Below the pieces are notes generated by a model. It saw only the letters and a list, made by a program, of their open reading frames with translations. It ran no database searches and had not been told where the DNA came from. A DNA stretch of 64,000 nt from Xylaria sp. FL1777 (Eukaryota; Ascomycota; Sordariomycetes; Xylariales; Xylariaceae). Position 1 is the first letter of the stretch; every line of letters begins with the position of its first letter. Below are positions 48,282 through 60,960 of the stretch, one piece after another. The stretch spans positions 310,001 through 374,000 of the forward strand of contig MU400538.1 in NCBI GenBank assembly GCA_022578965.1. The letters are read 5' to 3'. The translations under genes and the position numbers were made by a program.

Positions 48282-51049
48282 ATTTTAAAGCTTTTTAAAA
48301 TAAAGTTACTTATAATACTTTGTTATACTACAAAATAGCTAAACACTAATTAATTATACGAGCTAGTGCTATTTCTAATAGCTTTTCTTTAAAATAAACT
48401 TTAATAATAAACTAAGGACAAACTTAGCACGAATTATTTTTAAGACTAAGCTTAAGCAAATAATAATTACTTAGTGCTTTAAGTATTAATACTTAACTGT
48501 TGCAAATATAAATCGTATAGCTTTTAGCTAAAATTAAAAAGCTAAAGCAGCAAATTACGCAGCAAAAAAATAAAAGCAAACAAGTTGCCTTAAAATTAAA
48601 AATAGCTTGTACTACTTTTATTTTATAATTAAGTAAACAAAAAAACCAAAAAATAACATTTTTAAAAAAACAAAAGAACTTTTTAAACCTTAAAAAATAA
48701 TCTTGCAACTTAGGTTAAAAACAAAAATATAAAGATTTTAGTAATAATAATAACTTTTAATTTTTTAGCTTTAATAAAAAGCATAATTAAAAAAAACTTA
48801 AATACTAATTATATTAAAATTGCTTATATTATTATTAGTATTACTTATTTAAAAATGCTAATTTTAGCTAACTATTAAAGTTTAACTATAACTTTTTTAG
48901 CATGAAATTTATTTATTAATGCTAGCTAAAATAAGTAAAAAAACTTTAAACTATTTTTAAAAAAGCTAATTAGAAATTCCGTTGTAATAAAAACAAGATT
49001 TTATATGCACATAATAATATAAACTAAAACTGTAAAAATGCTTATTAATTAGTATTACAAAGGTTATTAACCTTAAAAAAAAACAATTTAAAACTAACTA
49101 AAAAGTGTTTTTAAACTAAATTAAGATTTTGCTTAAGTAGTTTGCTTTTTTATAAGCTAACATAAGCATATAATTAAAACAAGCAAGTTAATAAGCTAAC
49201 TAAAACTTAAAACTGTTTAATTAATACTTTGTTAGTATTAAACTTTAAAATGTTTACTAAAATAAAAGTAAAAAAGCTTTATTATACTACTAAAAACTAA
49301 GTGTACTACTTTAGTAAAAGCTAATAAACTACTATAACCTACTGCTAACTATATAAGTTAATATAATTAATGCTATATAATAACGCTAAGAATTAATAAC
49401 TAAAAAATAACGCTTAAACTGCAATAAAAAAAAACTAAAGTTAAACATTACTTAAATTACTAGTAAATTAACCTTAAATACTAAGCAAAACTAAACTAAT
49501 AATTAGCATATTAATACTAGCTGCAAAAATAATAATACTAGTTTTAATAATTAAAACTATTTTTATAAAAGCAATAATTATAATAATAGCTGCAATAATA
49601 ATAACTAAGGATTTTATAAAAGTAATAATAGCTATAAAAGCTAAAATTAATACTATAAAAGCAATAATAATAAAGGTTATAGCTAGTATTAAAACTAAGA
49701 ATACATAAATAACTAAAGTAATAATAATAATATTTATACTTTAAAGAACTGTTATATTTTTAGAACTTTTCTAAATTAACCTTAAAATAACAATAAAAGT
49801 AGTTTAAATTTAAATCTTTATAAAAACTTTATTTATTATAGCTATAAATAACTTAGTTATATTGCTTTTAATTACTTTTAGCTTAAAAGTAATAATAATA
49901 ACAGTAATAACAAAAACAATAAATTTAGTAGCTATACTAGCTATAATAATAATACTACTTAAAAACAAACTATTTAAAAAATTTAAGTAAATAAAAACTA
50001 AAACATAAATAAAAAAAACTAAAAATAGCAATTAAAGTTTTATATATTTCTTTTATAAAAGCTATAGTATTATAACTTAGAAAACAAATAATAAGCTTAG
50101 TACTAATTATATTAGCTATAAATTTTAAGCCAAAGTTATTATTTTATATACTTATTTTATGCTATTTTTATATTTTTTATACTATTTATTCTATTAGTTT
50201 TATAAAACTATTTATTAAAACTTATATTAATCTTAATTTATGCATTAAATATAACTATATTAGTTTTATTTTTGCTTTTTATTATAAATTGCAGCAAGCA
50301 TTTTTTTGTATACTTATATTATAGCATGCTGCTAAAAGTAAATTTTTTACTTATAAAGCTTATTAAATTATTTACAAATTAACTAATAGTTATAGTATTA
50401 CTTGCAGAATTAAGCGTGCATATATAGCTATTAACTACAACTATTGCTTTAAAAGCAGCTTTTTTTTACTATTTTAAACTACCTTAAAAAATAAAGAAAT
50501 TATACTAAATTTAGGCACTAATTAATAGTTTTTTAAATTATGCTGCTTTTAAGTAAAAATATTTAGTTTAATTAAGTTTATAAAAGCTTGCTAAAACTAA
50601 GCTTGCTGCTACGCTATTATTTAATTACTTAAACTTATATAGCTTAAAAAGTTAAAAAAAAGCTTTAATTATTTTGATTTTATAGCAATTCTAAAAGAGT
50701 TTTATAATTTATTTAAGTTTTTTAATATTAGTAAAACAAATATATTATTACAATTAAAGCAAAAAAACCTTGTTATTAAGCTAAAAAAAAACGCAATTAT
50801 ATTTTATTTTTTTATATACTTATTAGCTTAAAATAAGCTAAAAAAACTATAAAAATAGCTTAATAAAATGTTAAAAGCAAAAAAAATTAAAAAGTTTATT
50901 AGTTTTGCTAGCGCTTTAATCTTTTTTGTACTTAAAAAAAATAAAAGCTTATGCTTATATATAAATTATAAAAAACTTAATTAAGTTATGCGTAAAAATT
51001 AATATATTTTATTACTTATTTTAAAGCTGCTTAATAAAATTTTAAAAGC

Positions 51050-53740
51050 TAAAATCTTTAGCAAAATTAACTTTAAAAATGCTTATTATTGCTTATATAT
51101 TTAAGAAGAAAATAAATAAAAAATAGCGTTTTATATATGCTATAACTACTATAAATTTTTAGTTATACTTATAAATTTATTAAATGCTTTTGCTACTTTT
51201 TAAAGTTATATATAAAAAGCATTTAATAATATAATAAATATATTTTGCATTATATATTTTAATAATATGCTTATTTTCTTTTTAAATAAAGATTTTTATA
51301 CAAAATATATTTAAAACATTATTAAAAAGCTATAAAAAACAAAACTATATGCTAAGCTATTTAAGTGCTAATTTTATTAAAAAAAAATCAAATTTTTAGG
51401 TTATATTATTTTTAGCTAAAAAATTAAAATAGATTTTTTATATATAAACACTATTTAGCAATAGCTTATACTAAATATTTATTAAGCGCTATAACAATTT
51501 TTAAAGTTTTGTAACTTTTATTGCTATTTTATAAATAGGTATTCTTATATTGCTACGCTTTTGTTTAAGTATTTAAAAAAAAACGTAATAAAAACAAAAA
51601 AAGGTTAAATCTTTTTAAATAGTCCTAAAAAAAAGGCTTTTAAAAACCTTTAAAATGCATTTAAGCAAGCTATTTTTTTTATATATTTTAACTCTAAGAA
51701 ATAAATATTGCTAAAAACCGATTTTTTTAAAGTAGCTTTTGCAAAAAATCTATTTTAGCAAAATAATTAAAGCATTTTTAAACTAGTTACATTTTATTCT
51801 TAAAAGCTATTTAAAGAAAAAATGCAGTATAATATGCCTAATTAAAAAATGCTTATAATAATAAATTGCTTTAAGCACTAATAGCATTATTTACAAAAAA
51901 GCAATTTATTAATTAAAATATTAATTAATTATATTAATTTTTAAGCATTTATAAAAATACTAAAGCTTAATAAAAAATAAGCTTATTAATGTTTATTATT
52001 AGCTTTTTTTAACTTTATTATTAAATATTAAGCAAGCAAAAAAAACAAAGCTAATTTCTTTTTGTGCTGTTTTAATTATATAGTTATTTTGCTTAATAAT
52101 ATTAACATTTTTTTAACGTTAGAAAAAAAAGTTATAGTAGTATAGCAAGTTAAAATTTTTAATTTATACTTTAATACTTAAGCTAAAGCTTTATACCTTA
52201 AAGCTATACTTACTAAAAAAGCTTTTTTTATTTAAGCAGTTATATGTTTGCATATATAAATAGCTATAAGCTTAAAAAAATTAAAAAATTTAAAAGCTTT
52301 TAAAAAGCTAAAAAACCTTATTTAAAAAGTTCAAAAAAAAAACCCTAAATGCTATACAATTATAAAGCAATTAAAAGCAAAAAAGCTTATAAATCCTTAA
52401 TAGTTAATAAAAAAATTTTTAGTTTGCTATAAAAACAAAATTTACATTTTTTTTAAAAAAGCTATATATTTTTAATTTATTAAGCTATATTATAATGATT
52501 TTTTAGCTAAATACTTTAGCTAAAGCTGCACTTTAGAACTACTATAACAAAAGTTTTACTAAAGTAACATAAAACCAAATATTAAAAAGTATGTATAAAG
52601 CTATGCAATTTGCTTTAAAACTAAAGTAAAACATTACTAAAAGTATAGTAAACTTAACGTTTTGCTAATATTTAATAAATTTATATAAAAGCTATTTATA
52701 AACTTTATTATAAGTTTACTAAAAACTTTTTATAAAAAAAAACTAATTAATACTATTTTTATTATTATAAATAAATTTACTAAGCTTATATACTTATTTT
52801 TAGTTAATATTATTATAATTTTAGTTAAGCTAGCAGTTTTATTTTATTATAAAATTAAATGTATTTATAGTAGCTTAAAAAGCATTATTTTTAATAAAAG
52901 CTTTGTTTTTATTAGCTAATTTTAGTTTAATTTATATTATTACTTAAAAGTTAAATAAAAGCTTTTAGTAGCATTTTACTTTAAAACTAATAAACAAACA
53001 AAACAAATAAACTAAGTAATTAAAAGCTATTTTAAGTGCTTTATAAATAGTAAACAAACTAATTAGCTTTAACTTTTATTTTAAGCTTTTTTTGCTATAA
53101 ATTTTATTATTAATTTTATAACTAAACGATTACTTTTTAAAGCTTTATATAATTATATGCTAAAATTCCGTTTGTTTATTAAAAATAATTTTATATTAAA
53201 AAAAATCTTAGCTATATAAAAACGTTTTAACAAGTTATAAATTATTAAAAACAAAATAATAAAGCAATAATAAATTATAACTAATAAATATATAGAACAC
53301 TATAATAATAAGCATAAACTTATAACCTTTAAAACTAAAGATTTAATAGCACTATTAACAAAAAATATTAAGTTTAAAAATAAAAAATTAACGCTTAAGT
53401 TTATTAAACTTTTCTAAATTTTTTTTATAGTTAGTTTATAAGTATATTATATTAGTTTTTTAAAATAATATAGCTATTTTTATTCTGTTTTTTTAATTTA
53501 GCTGCTTAAGCTTTAAAAAGCTAAACATAAGTATAGTTTACTTATATTAAACCTTAAAAATAAGTTAAAAAAATAAGAAGTTAAAAATATAATAAATAAA
53601 ATAACTTATAATAAAAAAAAATATTATTTTATTAAATAAAAAAGCTAGCTAACTAAGTATAATTAGTAAGTATTTACTATTAATATTATAGCTTTTAAAG
53701 CAATTAAAAACTTTAAAAAGCGCTTAAGTTACAAAAAAAA
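51050..53740 (+). pseudogene. Element Y copy 2 pol relic
   Basis: Collinear with the pol relic at 42650-45340. The RT catalytic motif is again Y-F-N-N (51255-51266), and integrase and chromodomain segments follow, the last near 53578-53727. Both copies carry the same Asp-to-Asn changes, as expected when RIP strikes the same CpA-context sites. Inactive. Confidence 0.85.
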
Positions 53741-55754
53741 AGCAAAGCTATTAAGCTAACAAAATAGTATTAATTTATTATTAATTTAGCTATAAATTAA
53801 AGCTTAAATATATTATATATACTAACTAGTTATTTTTTTGTTTTTAATTATATAATAAGAATTATACTTATTGCTTTAAGTTTTAAAATATTTGCGCTTT
53901 ATTAATAAGCTATACGCAAAAATGCTACAAATAAGTTATAATATTTTTACAAAAAAGCCTTAAAATATTAATTATTAAACTTTAAAACATTTTTATATTA
54001 AAAAAGGCTAACTAAATATTTTTATTTATATTTATTAGCAATAGTTAATATAGCTTTATATATATTTTTTTTAAAAGAAATAAAAGCAGCTTTTTAAGCT
54101 ATATATTTATAGTTTATAATTTGTACTTTAAGTGCAGTTAAATAAGCATATTGCTAGCGTTAAAAATAGTTTTAATTTTATTAGAAAATCTTATAAAATT
54201 AGTTTAAATAAAGCTACTTATAGCGCTTATATAAAAAGGCTTAATAGTTTAATAAGCTAAAGATTTACGTTTTACTATTAAGTGCTTATATTTAGTATAA
54301 TATTTTTGCATTACTAATTATTAGTTAAACTTTATATAAAATAAAAACAAAACAACTTACTTTTATATTGCTAATTTTGCTAATTAATTAAAACTAAGCT
54401 TTATAAGTTAACAAAAAACGCAAAAATGCTTTTAAAAAGTAAAACTATATAGCTGCAAAATTAACACAATAATTGTTTAAAGTTTTTTAAACAATAGCGC
54501 AATTTTTATTTATAACAACTTTTTTATAGTTGTTTTTTTAAAAAACAAAAAAATAAACAAACTAGTTTAATAACTTTTAAATATGCATTATATTAAAATA
54601 TAATATAGCAAATAGCTAACTTATTAGTAAAACTAATCTAAAATAAATATAAATTAACTTATAAGCTTACATAAAGTATAGCTATTTATATAGCTTATAT
54701 AAGCTATTATTTTTAAGTTTTTAAATTTGCAAACTATATTTAAAAGTAAGCTATTTTTTAGCTAAAATGCTTTTTTAAAACGCTTAAAACAAAGCTAACA
54801 TACTAACAAACTACTTAGGATTATTGCTTTTTTAATAGTTTTATACTTTTTGTTTTTAGCTTTAATAATTTATTTATAAAGTTTGCAAACAAAAGTTACT
54901 ATAAAAACAAGCTAACGTTTAACTAGCATAAAAACTTTAATATTTGCATTAAAATTAGATTTATTTCTTGCATTATTTATATTAAAATTACGCAGAACAG
55001 CATTTAGATTTTTATTTAAATTTATAAAGTTTAAATCATTTTTATTTTTATTTTTATTTTTTTTTTTTAACTTATAAAAAGCTTAATAGTATTTATATTT
55101 TTATTAAAATTAAAGCTATTTTAAAAAAAAAAGCAAACTATTAAAACTTTTATTTTTATTACTAAAGTTATTAAACTTTTAACGAAAAAGTTTATTAAAG
55201 TTTTATTTTATAATAAAATTAGACTTATTTTTAAATAAATTTAAACGTAAAGCAAGTTGCAATAATTTTCTGCGTTTACGTTTATAATTATAGCTTTAAT
55301 TATAACTACGTTTATGTGTACTACTTTTAACTACTACAAGTTTAAGTAACATAATTATAATGCAAATAATAATTAAAAAAAAAGCAGAAAAAATATAAAA
55401 TAAGTATAAAAATAGCAGTAGTAAAATATATAGCTAAAACTAATTGTTTAGCAGCAGCTAAAAAAAGAAAAAAAAAAAGAAGAAAAAAAAGAAAAACATA
55501 TAGCAACAAAAGTATAAGCATAAAACTTGCTATAAATATAGCATAAAACAAACATAACTTAATATATAAACATAAGCATAAATACATAAGTACTTTAACT
55601 ATTATATTATATAAGCATTTCATTTAATATATTATATTTATGCTTAATTATTTTATACTACTTTACTTTATTATTTATACTTAAAATTAATTACTTTAAT
55701 TAATTTTACTTGTATATAAGTTAAAAACAACTTAATTAAAAAAAAAAGAATAGT
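53741..55754 (+). other. Element Y: 2-kb segment between chromodomain and 3' LTR
   Basis: Ty3/Gypsy elements normally have only a short tract between pol and the 3' LTR. Here 2 kb follows the chromodomain in copy 2, and the same segment is present in copy 1 (45341-45859 plus 60966-62387), so it belongs to the element. No domain is recognised. Both copies keep a minus-strand open stretch at its right end (55342-55623 and 62051-62254), which may only be a by-product of composition. Confidence 0.6.
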
Positions 55755-55947
55755 TATTATAACTAAGCTACTTAAGTACTTTAGTACATGTTATAAGTTA
55801 TATATATATATAGGATATTTTTTTTATACCTATTTTATAGGAGTTTTTTCTTTTTTTTAAGCTTTAGTCTTATAAAATACCTACTATGAAACTAAAGATA
55901 TATTAACTATTATACTTAACCTTTAATGCTTTATACCTCCTGTAACA
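55755..55947 (+). repeat. Element Y copy 2, 3' LTR
   Basis: 193 bp; it ends TGTAACA and is followed by CTTTA, the right target duplication. Confidence 0.93.
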
Positions 55948-55952
55948 CTTTA

Positions 55953-58900
55953 AGTGCTTAAAAAAGCAAAACTATAACTAACTTAATAATACTTGCATTA
56001 GTACTATTATTACAAACGTAATAAGCAAAAAATATGTAAAAAAAAGCAAACAAAAAAAGCTAAAAAACAACGCTTAAAATAAATAGACTTTTATTTTAAG
56101 CGTGCTAAAATATTAGCACTAAAAATAAAGCAGTATAAATAAATCTTATTTAATTTTTTAAAAGGATTACTAAAAAAAAACCTTTTTTTTATAAATTGTA
56201 TAATAGTAAACAATAAACTAGCATTAACTATAAAATCTTTTGCTAATATAAAAGCAGATATATATATTTTTATTAGCGTAGCATTTATAATTAAAGTTAT
56301 AAAATACTTTAAAGCTAAAAAGCTTACTAGTTTTAACTTTGCATAAATAGCTAAGTATAACAAACGTGCTACTTAAACAATTAATATAGCAGTTAAGGCT
56401 TATTTTTAAGTTTAAAGTTATATTATATTTAACGCATTACTTTTAGTATATAACATAAAAAACAACGTTATTATTAGTAAAAAGTTCTTTAATTATTATA
56501 ATGTATTAATAAATAGCTAAAGAAAATAGTTGCTTTTTTTAAATAACTAAGAACTAAAGTACTGTTTTTTAAACATTTTTATAAACTAAGCAAATAACTT
56601 GCTACAAAAACTAAAGTATTAAACTAATATAAATTAACGCAAACATGCTATAAAATTAAAAAACAAGCATTACTGCAATAGTTACATAAGCTAAAAACAC
56701 TATACTAAAAAAAAAAAAGAAAAGTTAATATAGCTAGCTTAAATATAGCATTAAATAAAAAAGCTAAAGCAAACTTTTGTTTGCTAATAACTGTTGTTAA
56801 TTGTTTTGCGGGCGCTTATGGTTATTTTGTAACTTTTACGCAAAAACACAGATTTAAGAAAAAATCAAATATAACAAGGTTTAAAGCGCATAAAATAGAT
56901 CTTTAATAAAAACTATACTTATTTAAAACTAGAACTGCTTTATTTAAAAATAGCAAACTATTTAAAAAAAGAAGTTTTGCTTAAGTTTAAAAAGAATGCA
57001 TAAAGCTCTTACTAATTGCGTTATAATACCTTTAAATAATACAAGCATTAACTTTTGTTTATGCTTAACGTTTAAATAAGCGCATTTAATATTATTAAAA
57101 AAAAAGAAAAAACTAAGCATAGTATAATAACGCTATGCAAGTTAAATAAGTATATTGCTAAAAAAAAAAGAGAACTTTTATTAAACAATAAAAAGAAATT
57201 ACGTAATACAGCTAAAAAAACAGTACTTTAGCAACACTATAACTACTTAAACGTATTTAGTAAAACAACTTTAAATAAGTTATTATTGCATTAATTAAGT
57301 ATGGATTATTATTTAGTTATTAATAATAAATTAAAAACACTAAAATATAGCCTGTTATATAAAATATTACTAAAGGAGGCTAAGACTTGTTAAGCTTACA
57401 TATATAAAAACTTAGCTAAAGACTTTATTAAGCTTATAATAGTGCTATAAGCAGCACTAGTTCTTTTTGCTTAAAAAAGCAATAAAGCTTTATAGCTTTA
57501 TATAAATTACTAAAAGCTTAATTTTATAACGCAAAAAGATAAATACCTGTTACTTTTTATTAATAAAATATTAACATGCTTATTAAAGGCAAACTTTTAT
57601 ACGAAAATTAATATTTAATAAGCTTTTTATTAAATATGTATAGCTATAAAAAACAAACTACTAATAGCTTTCCGGACTTATTACGGGGCTTATTAGTTTA
57701 AGGTACTTTTTTTTAAACTAACTAATAATTTAGCAACTTTTTAGAAATATATTAATAATACTTTGCGCAAGTACTTAAATATTTTTTGTATTACGTATAT
57801 TAATGACATTTTTATTTACTTTAATACTAAGGAAAAACATAAATAGTATATTAATTAAGTTTTTTAACGATTAAAAAAAGCTAGCTTATACGCTAACCTT
57901 AAGAAATATAAGTTTTACGTAACTTAAACTAAGTTTTTAGGATTTATTATAAGTACTAATAGCATTGCTATAAATTTTAACAAAGTAAAAGTAGTTAAGC
58001 ATTAGTAGCTACTTATTAGTAATAATAAAGCATAAGTGTTATAAGTATAGTTATTTTTAGAATTTTGCAACTTTTATTAACGCTTTATAAAAAGTTATAG
58101 TTATATAGCTAAACTTCTAAATAATTTTATTAGTGCTAAATTTTCTTTAGATTAAACAAAGCAATATAAAAAGGTATTTATAAAGCTAAAAAAAGCTTTT
58201 ATAGCTTTTTTAGTTTTATACTACTTTTTTTTTAATAGCAAAACACTAATAAAAATAGACTTTTTTAACAGAGTAGCAGCAAAAGTATTATTATAATAAG
58301 ATTTACTTAATGAACTTTAAAAACTTATAGCTTTTTACTTTAAAACGCTTTGTAGTACTAAATTAAACTATAAAATATATAACAAAAAAATGCTAGTAGT
58401 TATTAAAGAGCTGCTTTGCTAGTATAACAAGCTAATTAAACTATAATAAGAAAAACTTTTTATAATTTTAATTAATTATAAAGCTTTAAAATACTTTAGT
58501 ATAAAAAAAGTGCTAAACTTTTGCTAAGCAAATTAAGCCAAACTAATTTCTTATTATAACTTTGTAATTATTTATTAACTAAGCTCCTAAAACACAATTG
58601 CTAATATATTATTGCAACTAATAAAAGCCTTAAAGACTTAAAAGCAAAAATAGAATGAACAGCAAACTATAGCTTTATTTAAACTTGTAATAGCAGCAAC
58701 TATAGCACTAATAAATATTAATAGCTTAACTATACTATATAAAATAAGTAACCTAATTTTATTATTATTATTAAGCATTGTGTTAACTAATATTATGCTA
58801 AAAACTAACTATTAAAACGTTAGTTTTAATAGCATGCAAGCTAAGGCCTAAAAAAGTAAAAACTTTAACTTTTTTATACTAAGCAACTTATTACTATAAA

Positions 58901-60310
58901 ATAAAAAGCTAGTTATACTTAATTTAGATAACTTAAAAACAAAACTTATTAAAAAAGTATACGTAAAGCTTACAACAGCGCACTTCGGTAAGGGGAAAAT
59001 GCGTTATATAGTAGCAAAACGCTATTAGTAGCAAGGCTTACATAAAGACGTTAACTAGTATATAGCGAACTGTTTATGCTAGGCTATTAAAGTACTTTGC
59101 AATAAAACCTTTAATAAACTTACATTTTTATTAATATTTAATTAAGTATAACAACATTTTATAATAAACTTTAAGAGTTTTTTAATAAACAAACATAGCT
59201 ATAATATAGTGTTTTATATAATTAATAAACTATTTAAGCTAACTTAAATAACGCTATGTAAAAGCAGCGTAACTGCTAAAAAAGCTGCAAAAATGTACTA
59301 CTAAGGCCCCTTTTGCGTATATAGATAGCTAAAGTTATTTACTAATAATAAAGGTTCGTAATTTATTGCAAACTTTACTAATAAACTATTAAAAATATAT
59401 AGCGTTAAATTGAACTTTTTTTTAGCTAAATATAAACAAACTGCAAAACAAGTTAAAATTATGCATTAATAGCTAAATTAAAAACTAAAACCCTTTATTA
59501 ATTACTTTTAAAAAAAATAATTAAAGGCACTTTTAGCAATAAACGTAATATAGGCATTTTTACTTTATAAGTTGTTAAAAGGTGTTTTTTTACGTAAAGT
59601 GTTAACTAAAAAACTAATGTGCTTACTTTTTAACTAAGAAGCAAGAATTAAAAGCTTAGCAAATAAAAGCTTGCGTAAAAAGCTATTACAAAAAAAAGCA
59701 TAAGCTTACGCTTAAAAAATACGCGTAGCTATAAAAAAAGCGCAACAATTTGTTAAAGCGGCCTAGCAGCAAATAGTTAATTAAGTAAACAAGCACTAAC
59801 AGAACCTTGACTTTAAAAAAGAAAATTACGTATATATGCTTTGGAAAAAAAGTAAACAAACCGATTGCTTAAGCAATAAACTTAACTATCCAATAATTAG
59901 AAAACTATATTGTATTATTAATGTGCTACTTAAAAACCTAAACATATTTAAACTTGAACTGCTTAACTTTTGGAGAAAAAGCTAATAGTTTTATGCTAAT
60001 TAATTGCAAAAGTATTTTAATAACTTGCTACTTAGCTAAAAATACAAGCGCTTAAACAAAAAAGTAGTAAACCTAGCTATAAAAAAAAAGAAATAAAAAG
60101 TAAAAAAAGTATTTTCCTTTTGCTTACAATACTACAAGTTGTTTTATAAAATAGCATAAAAAAAGTAAAACTATAATAATAAATAGTACTTTGCTAAAAA
60201 CTTTAAGAACTTGCTGCTAGTATTAAAAAAATACTATAATAACAACTTAAACAAGGCAAGTTTTTTAATAAAGCTTAAGAAATAGCTACGTGTAGCTAAA
60301 AAAAATATGT
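55953..60310 (+). pseudogene. Element X pol relic (protease, RT, RNase H, integrase, chromodomain-like end)
   Basis: A protease-like segment sits around 56200-56530 (SFANIKADIYIFISVA). RT has its active site at 57796-57807 reading Y-I-N-D, so one catalytic Asp is kept. RNase H is at about 58326-58560 (LNYKIYNKKMLVVIKELLC). Integrase runs from the zinc part near 58980 (AHFGKGKMRYIVAKRYW-like, Trp codons now stops) through altered catalytic positions to about 59470. A nearly undamaged stretch follows (KENYVYMLWKKSKQTDCLSN, about 59815-59880), then a chromodomain-like end (about 60120-60300). Fungal Ty3/Gypsy; inactive, but the least mutated of the three. Confidence 0.85.
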
Positions 60311-60602
60311 TTAACTTATTACACTTTAACGATAATAGGTCGGCAACTATTAATAAGAAAAAAATAAAAACTTAGTTCTAGGTATAAAACAGAATAACAA
60401 GCGCAATTTTTAACGATTAGCTATTAGCTTAATGGGTTAATAGTAAAAAATAACAGCTTTTATTATTTAACTTATTAAAAGTTTAACTAAGAGGTACTTG
60501 TTTGTTGTTTAAAAGTGCTAGTTAAATTATTAGTTTAATTTTGCAAGAACACATTTTTTTACTTGCAAAGACTTAAGCTAAGTTTTTTTATAGAAAAAAA
60601 AT

Positions 60603-60960
60603 TATAACAGCTTGTAGTTTGCTTATAGCTAAAGCTATAGCTTGCTAGTTTATTAAAGTTGTAGCTTGTTTATAGCTAAAGCTATAGCTGCGCTACATTA
60701 AAGTGTTAAGTATATACTTTATAAAAAAGGGCATATAGTGGCTTATGCGTAGCTTATTGTTTTATTAATCTTATTAAGGGTATAATAAATAGTTGCTATA
60801 AGTAAACTACGTAAACACTATATAAGTTGTTTATATATTACTGTTAAAAATGTACAAAATAGTTTCTTTTTTTCTTTTTTTTCCTTAAGTAGAATATTTT
60901 CTTAAAATATAAGGTATAGTTAGTCCTTTGTACCACACTTCTAGTATTGCTACTATTACA
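60603..60960 (+). repeat. Element X 3' LTR
   Basis: 358 bp, TATAACAG...CTATTACA, directly after an A-rich tract (AGAAAAAAAA) that may be the worn polypurine tract. Followed by GCAAG. Confidence 0.92.

Larger units (their letters stand above)
48089..55947 (+). mobile_element. Element Y copy 2 (inner): complete LTR retrotransposon
   Basis: 7,859 bp, bounded by two 193-bp LTRs (48089-48281 and 55755-55947) and the 5-bp duplication CTTTA at 48084-48088 and 55948-55952. It lies in element X, in the zinc-knuckle codons of gag. LTR ends are TGTTATAAC...TGTAATA and TATTATAAC...TGTAACA. Collinear with copy 1 except that copy 1 lacks the last 75 or so internal bases and the 3' LTR in this window. Confidence 0.94.
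45860..60960 (+). mobile_element. Element X: Ty3/Gypsy LTR retrotransposon inserted in element Y and itself interrupted
   Basis: Two 358-bp LTRs (45860-46217 and 60603-60960), flanked by the 5-bp duplication GCAAG at 45855-45859 and 60961-60965. Removing X and one GCAAG restores the Y sequence exactly as seen in copy 2. X's own internal region is 46218-48088 plus 55953-60602, since a complete Y copy lies between. X keeps more G+C and fewer stops than Y or Z. Confidence 0.93.

Noticed and set aside
48493..48708. Minus-strand 71-codon hydrophobic ORF
   Set aside because: Antisense to the coiled-coil-like coding relic of element Y copy 2; chance open frame.
56091..56363. Minus-strand 90-codon ORF
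   Set aside because: Antisense to the protease-like part of the element X pol relic, which explains the sequence better.
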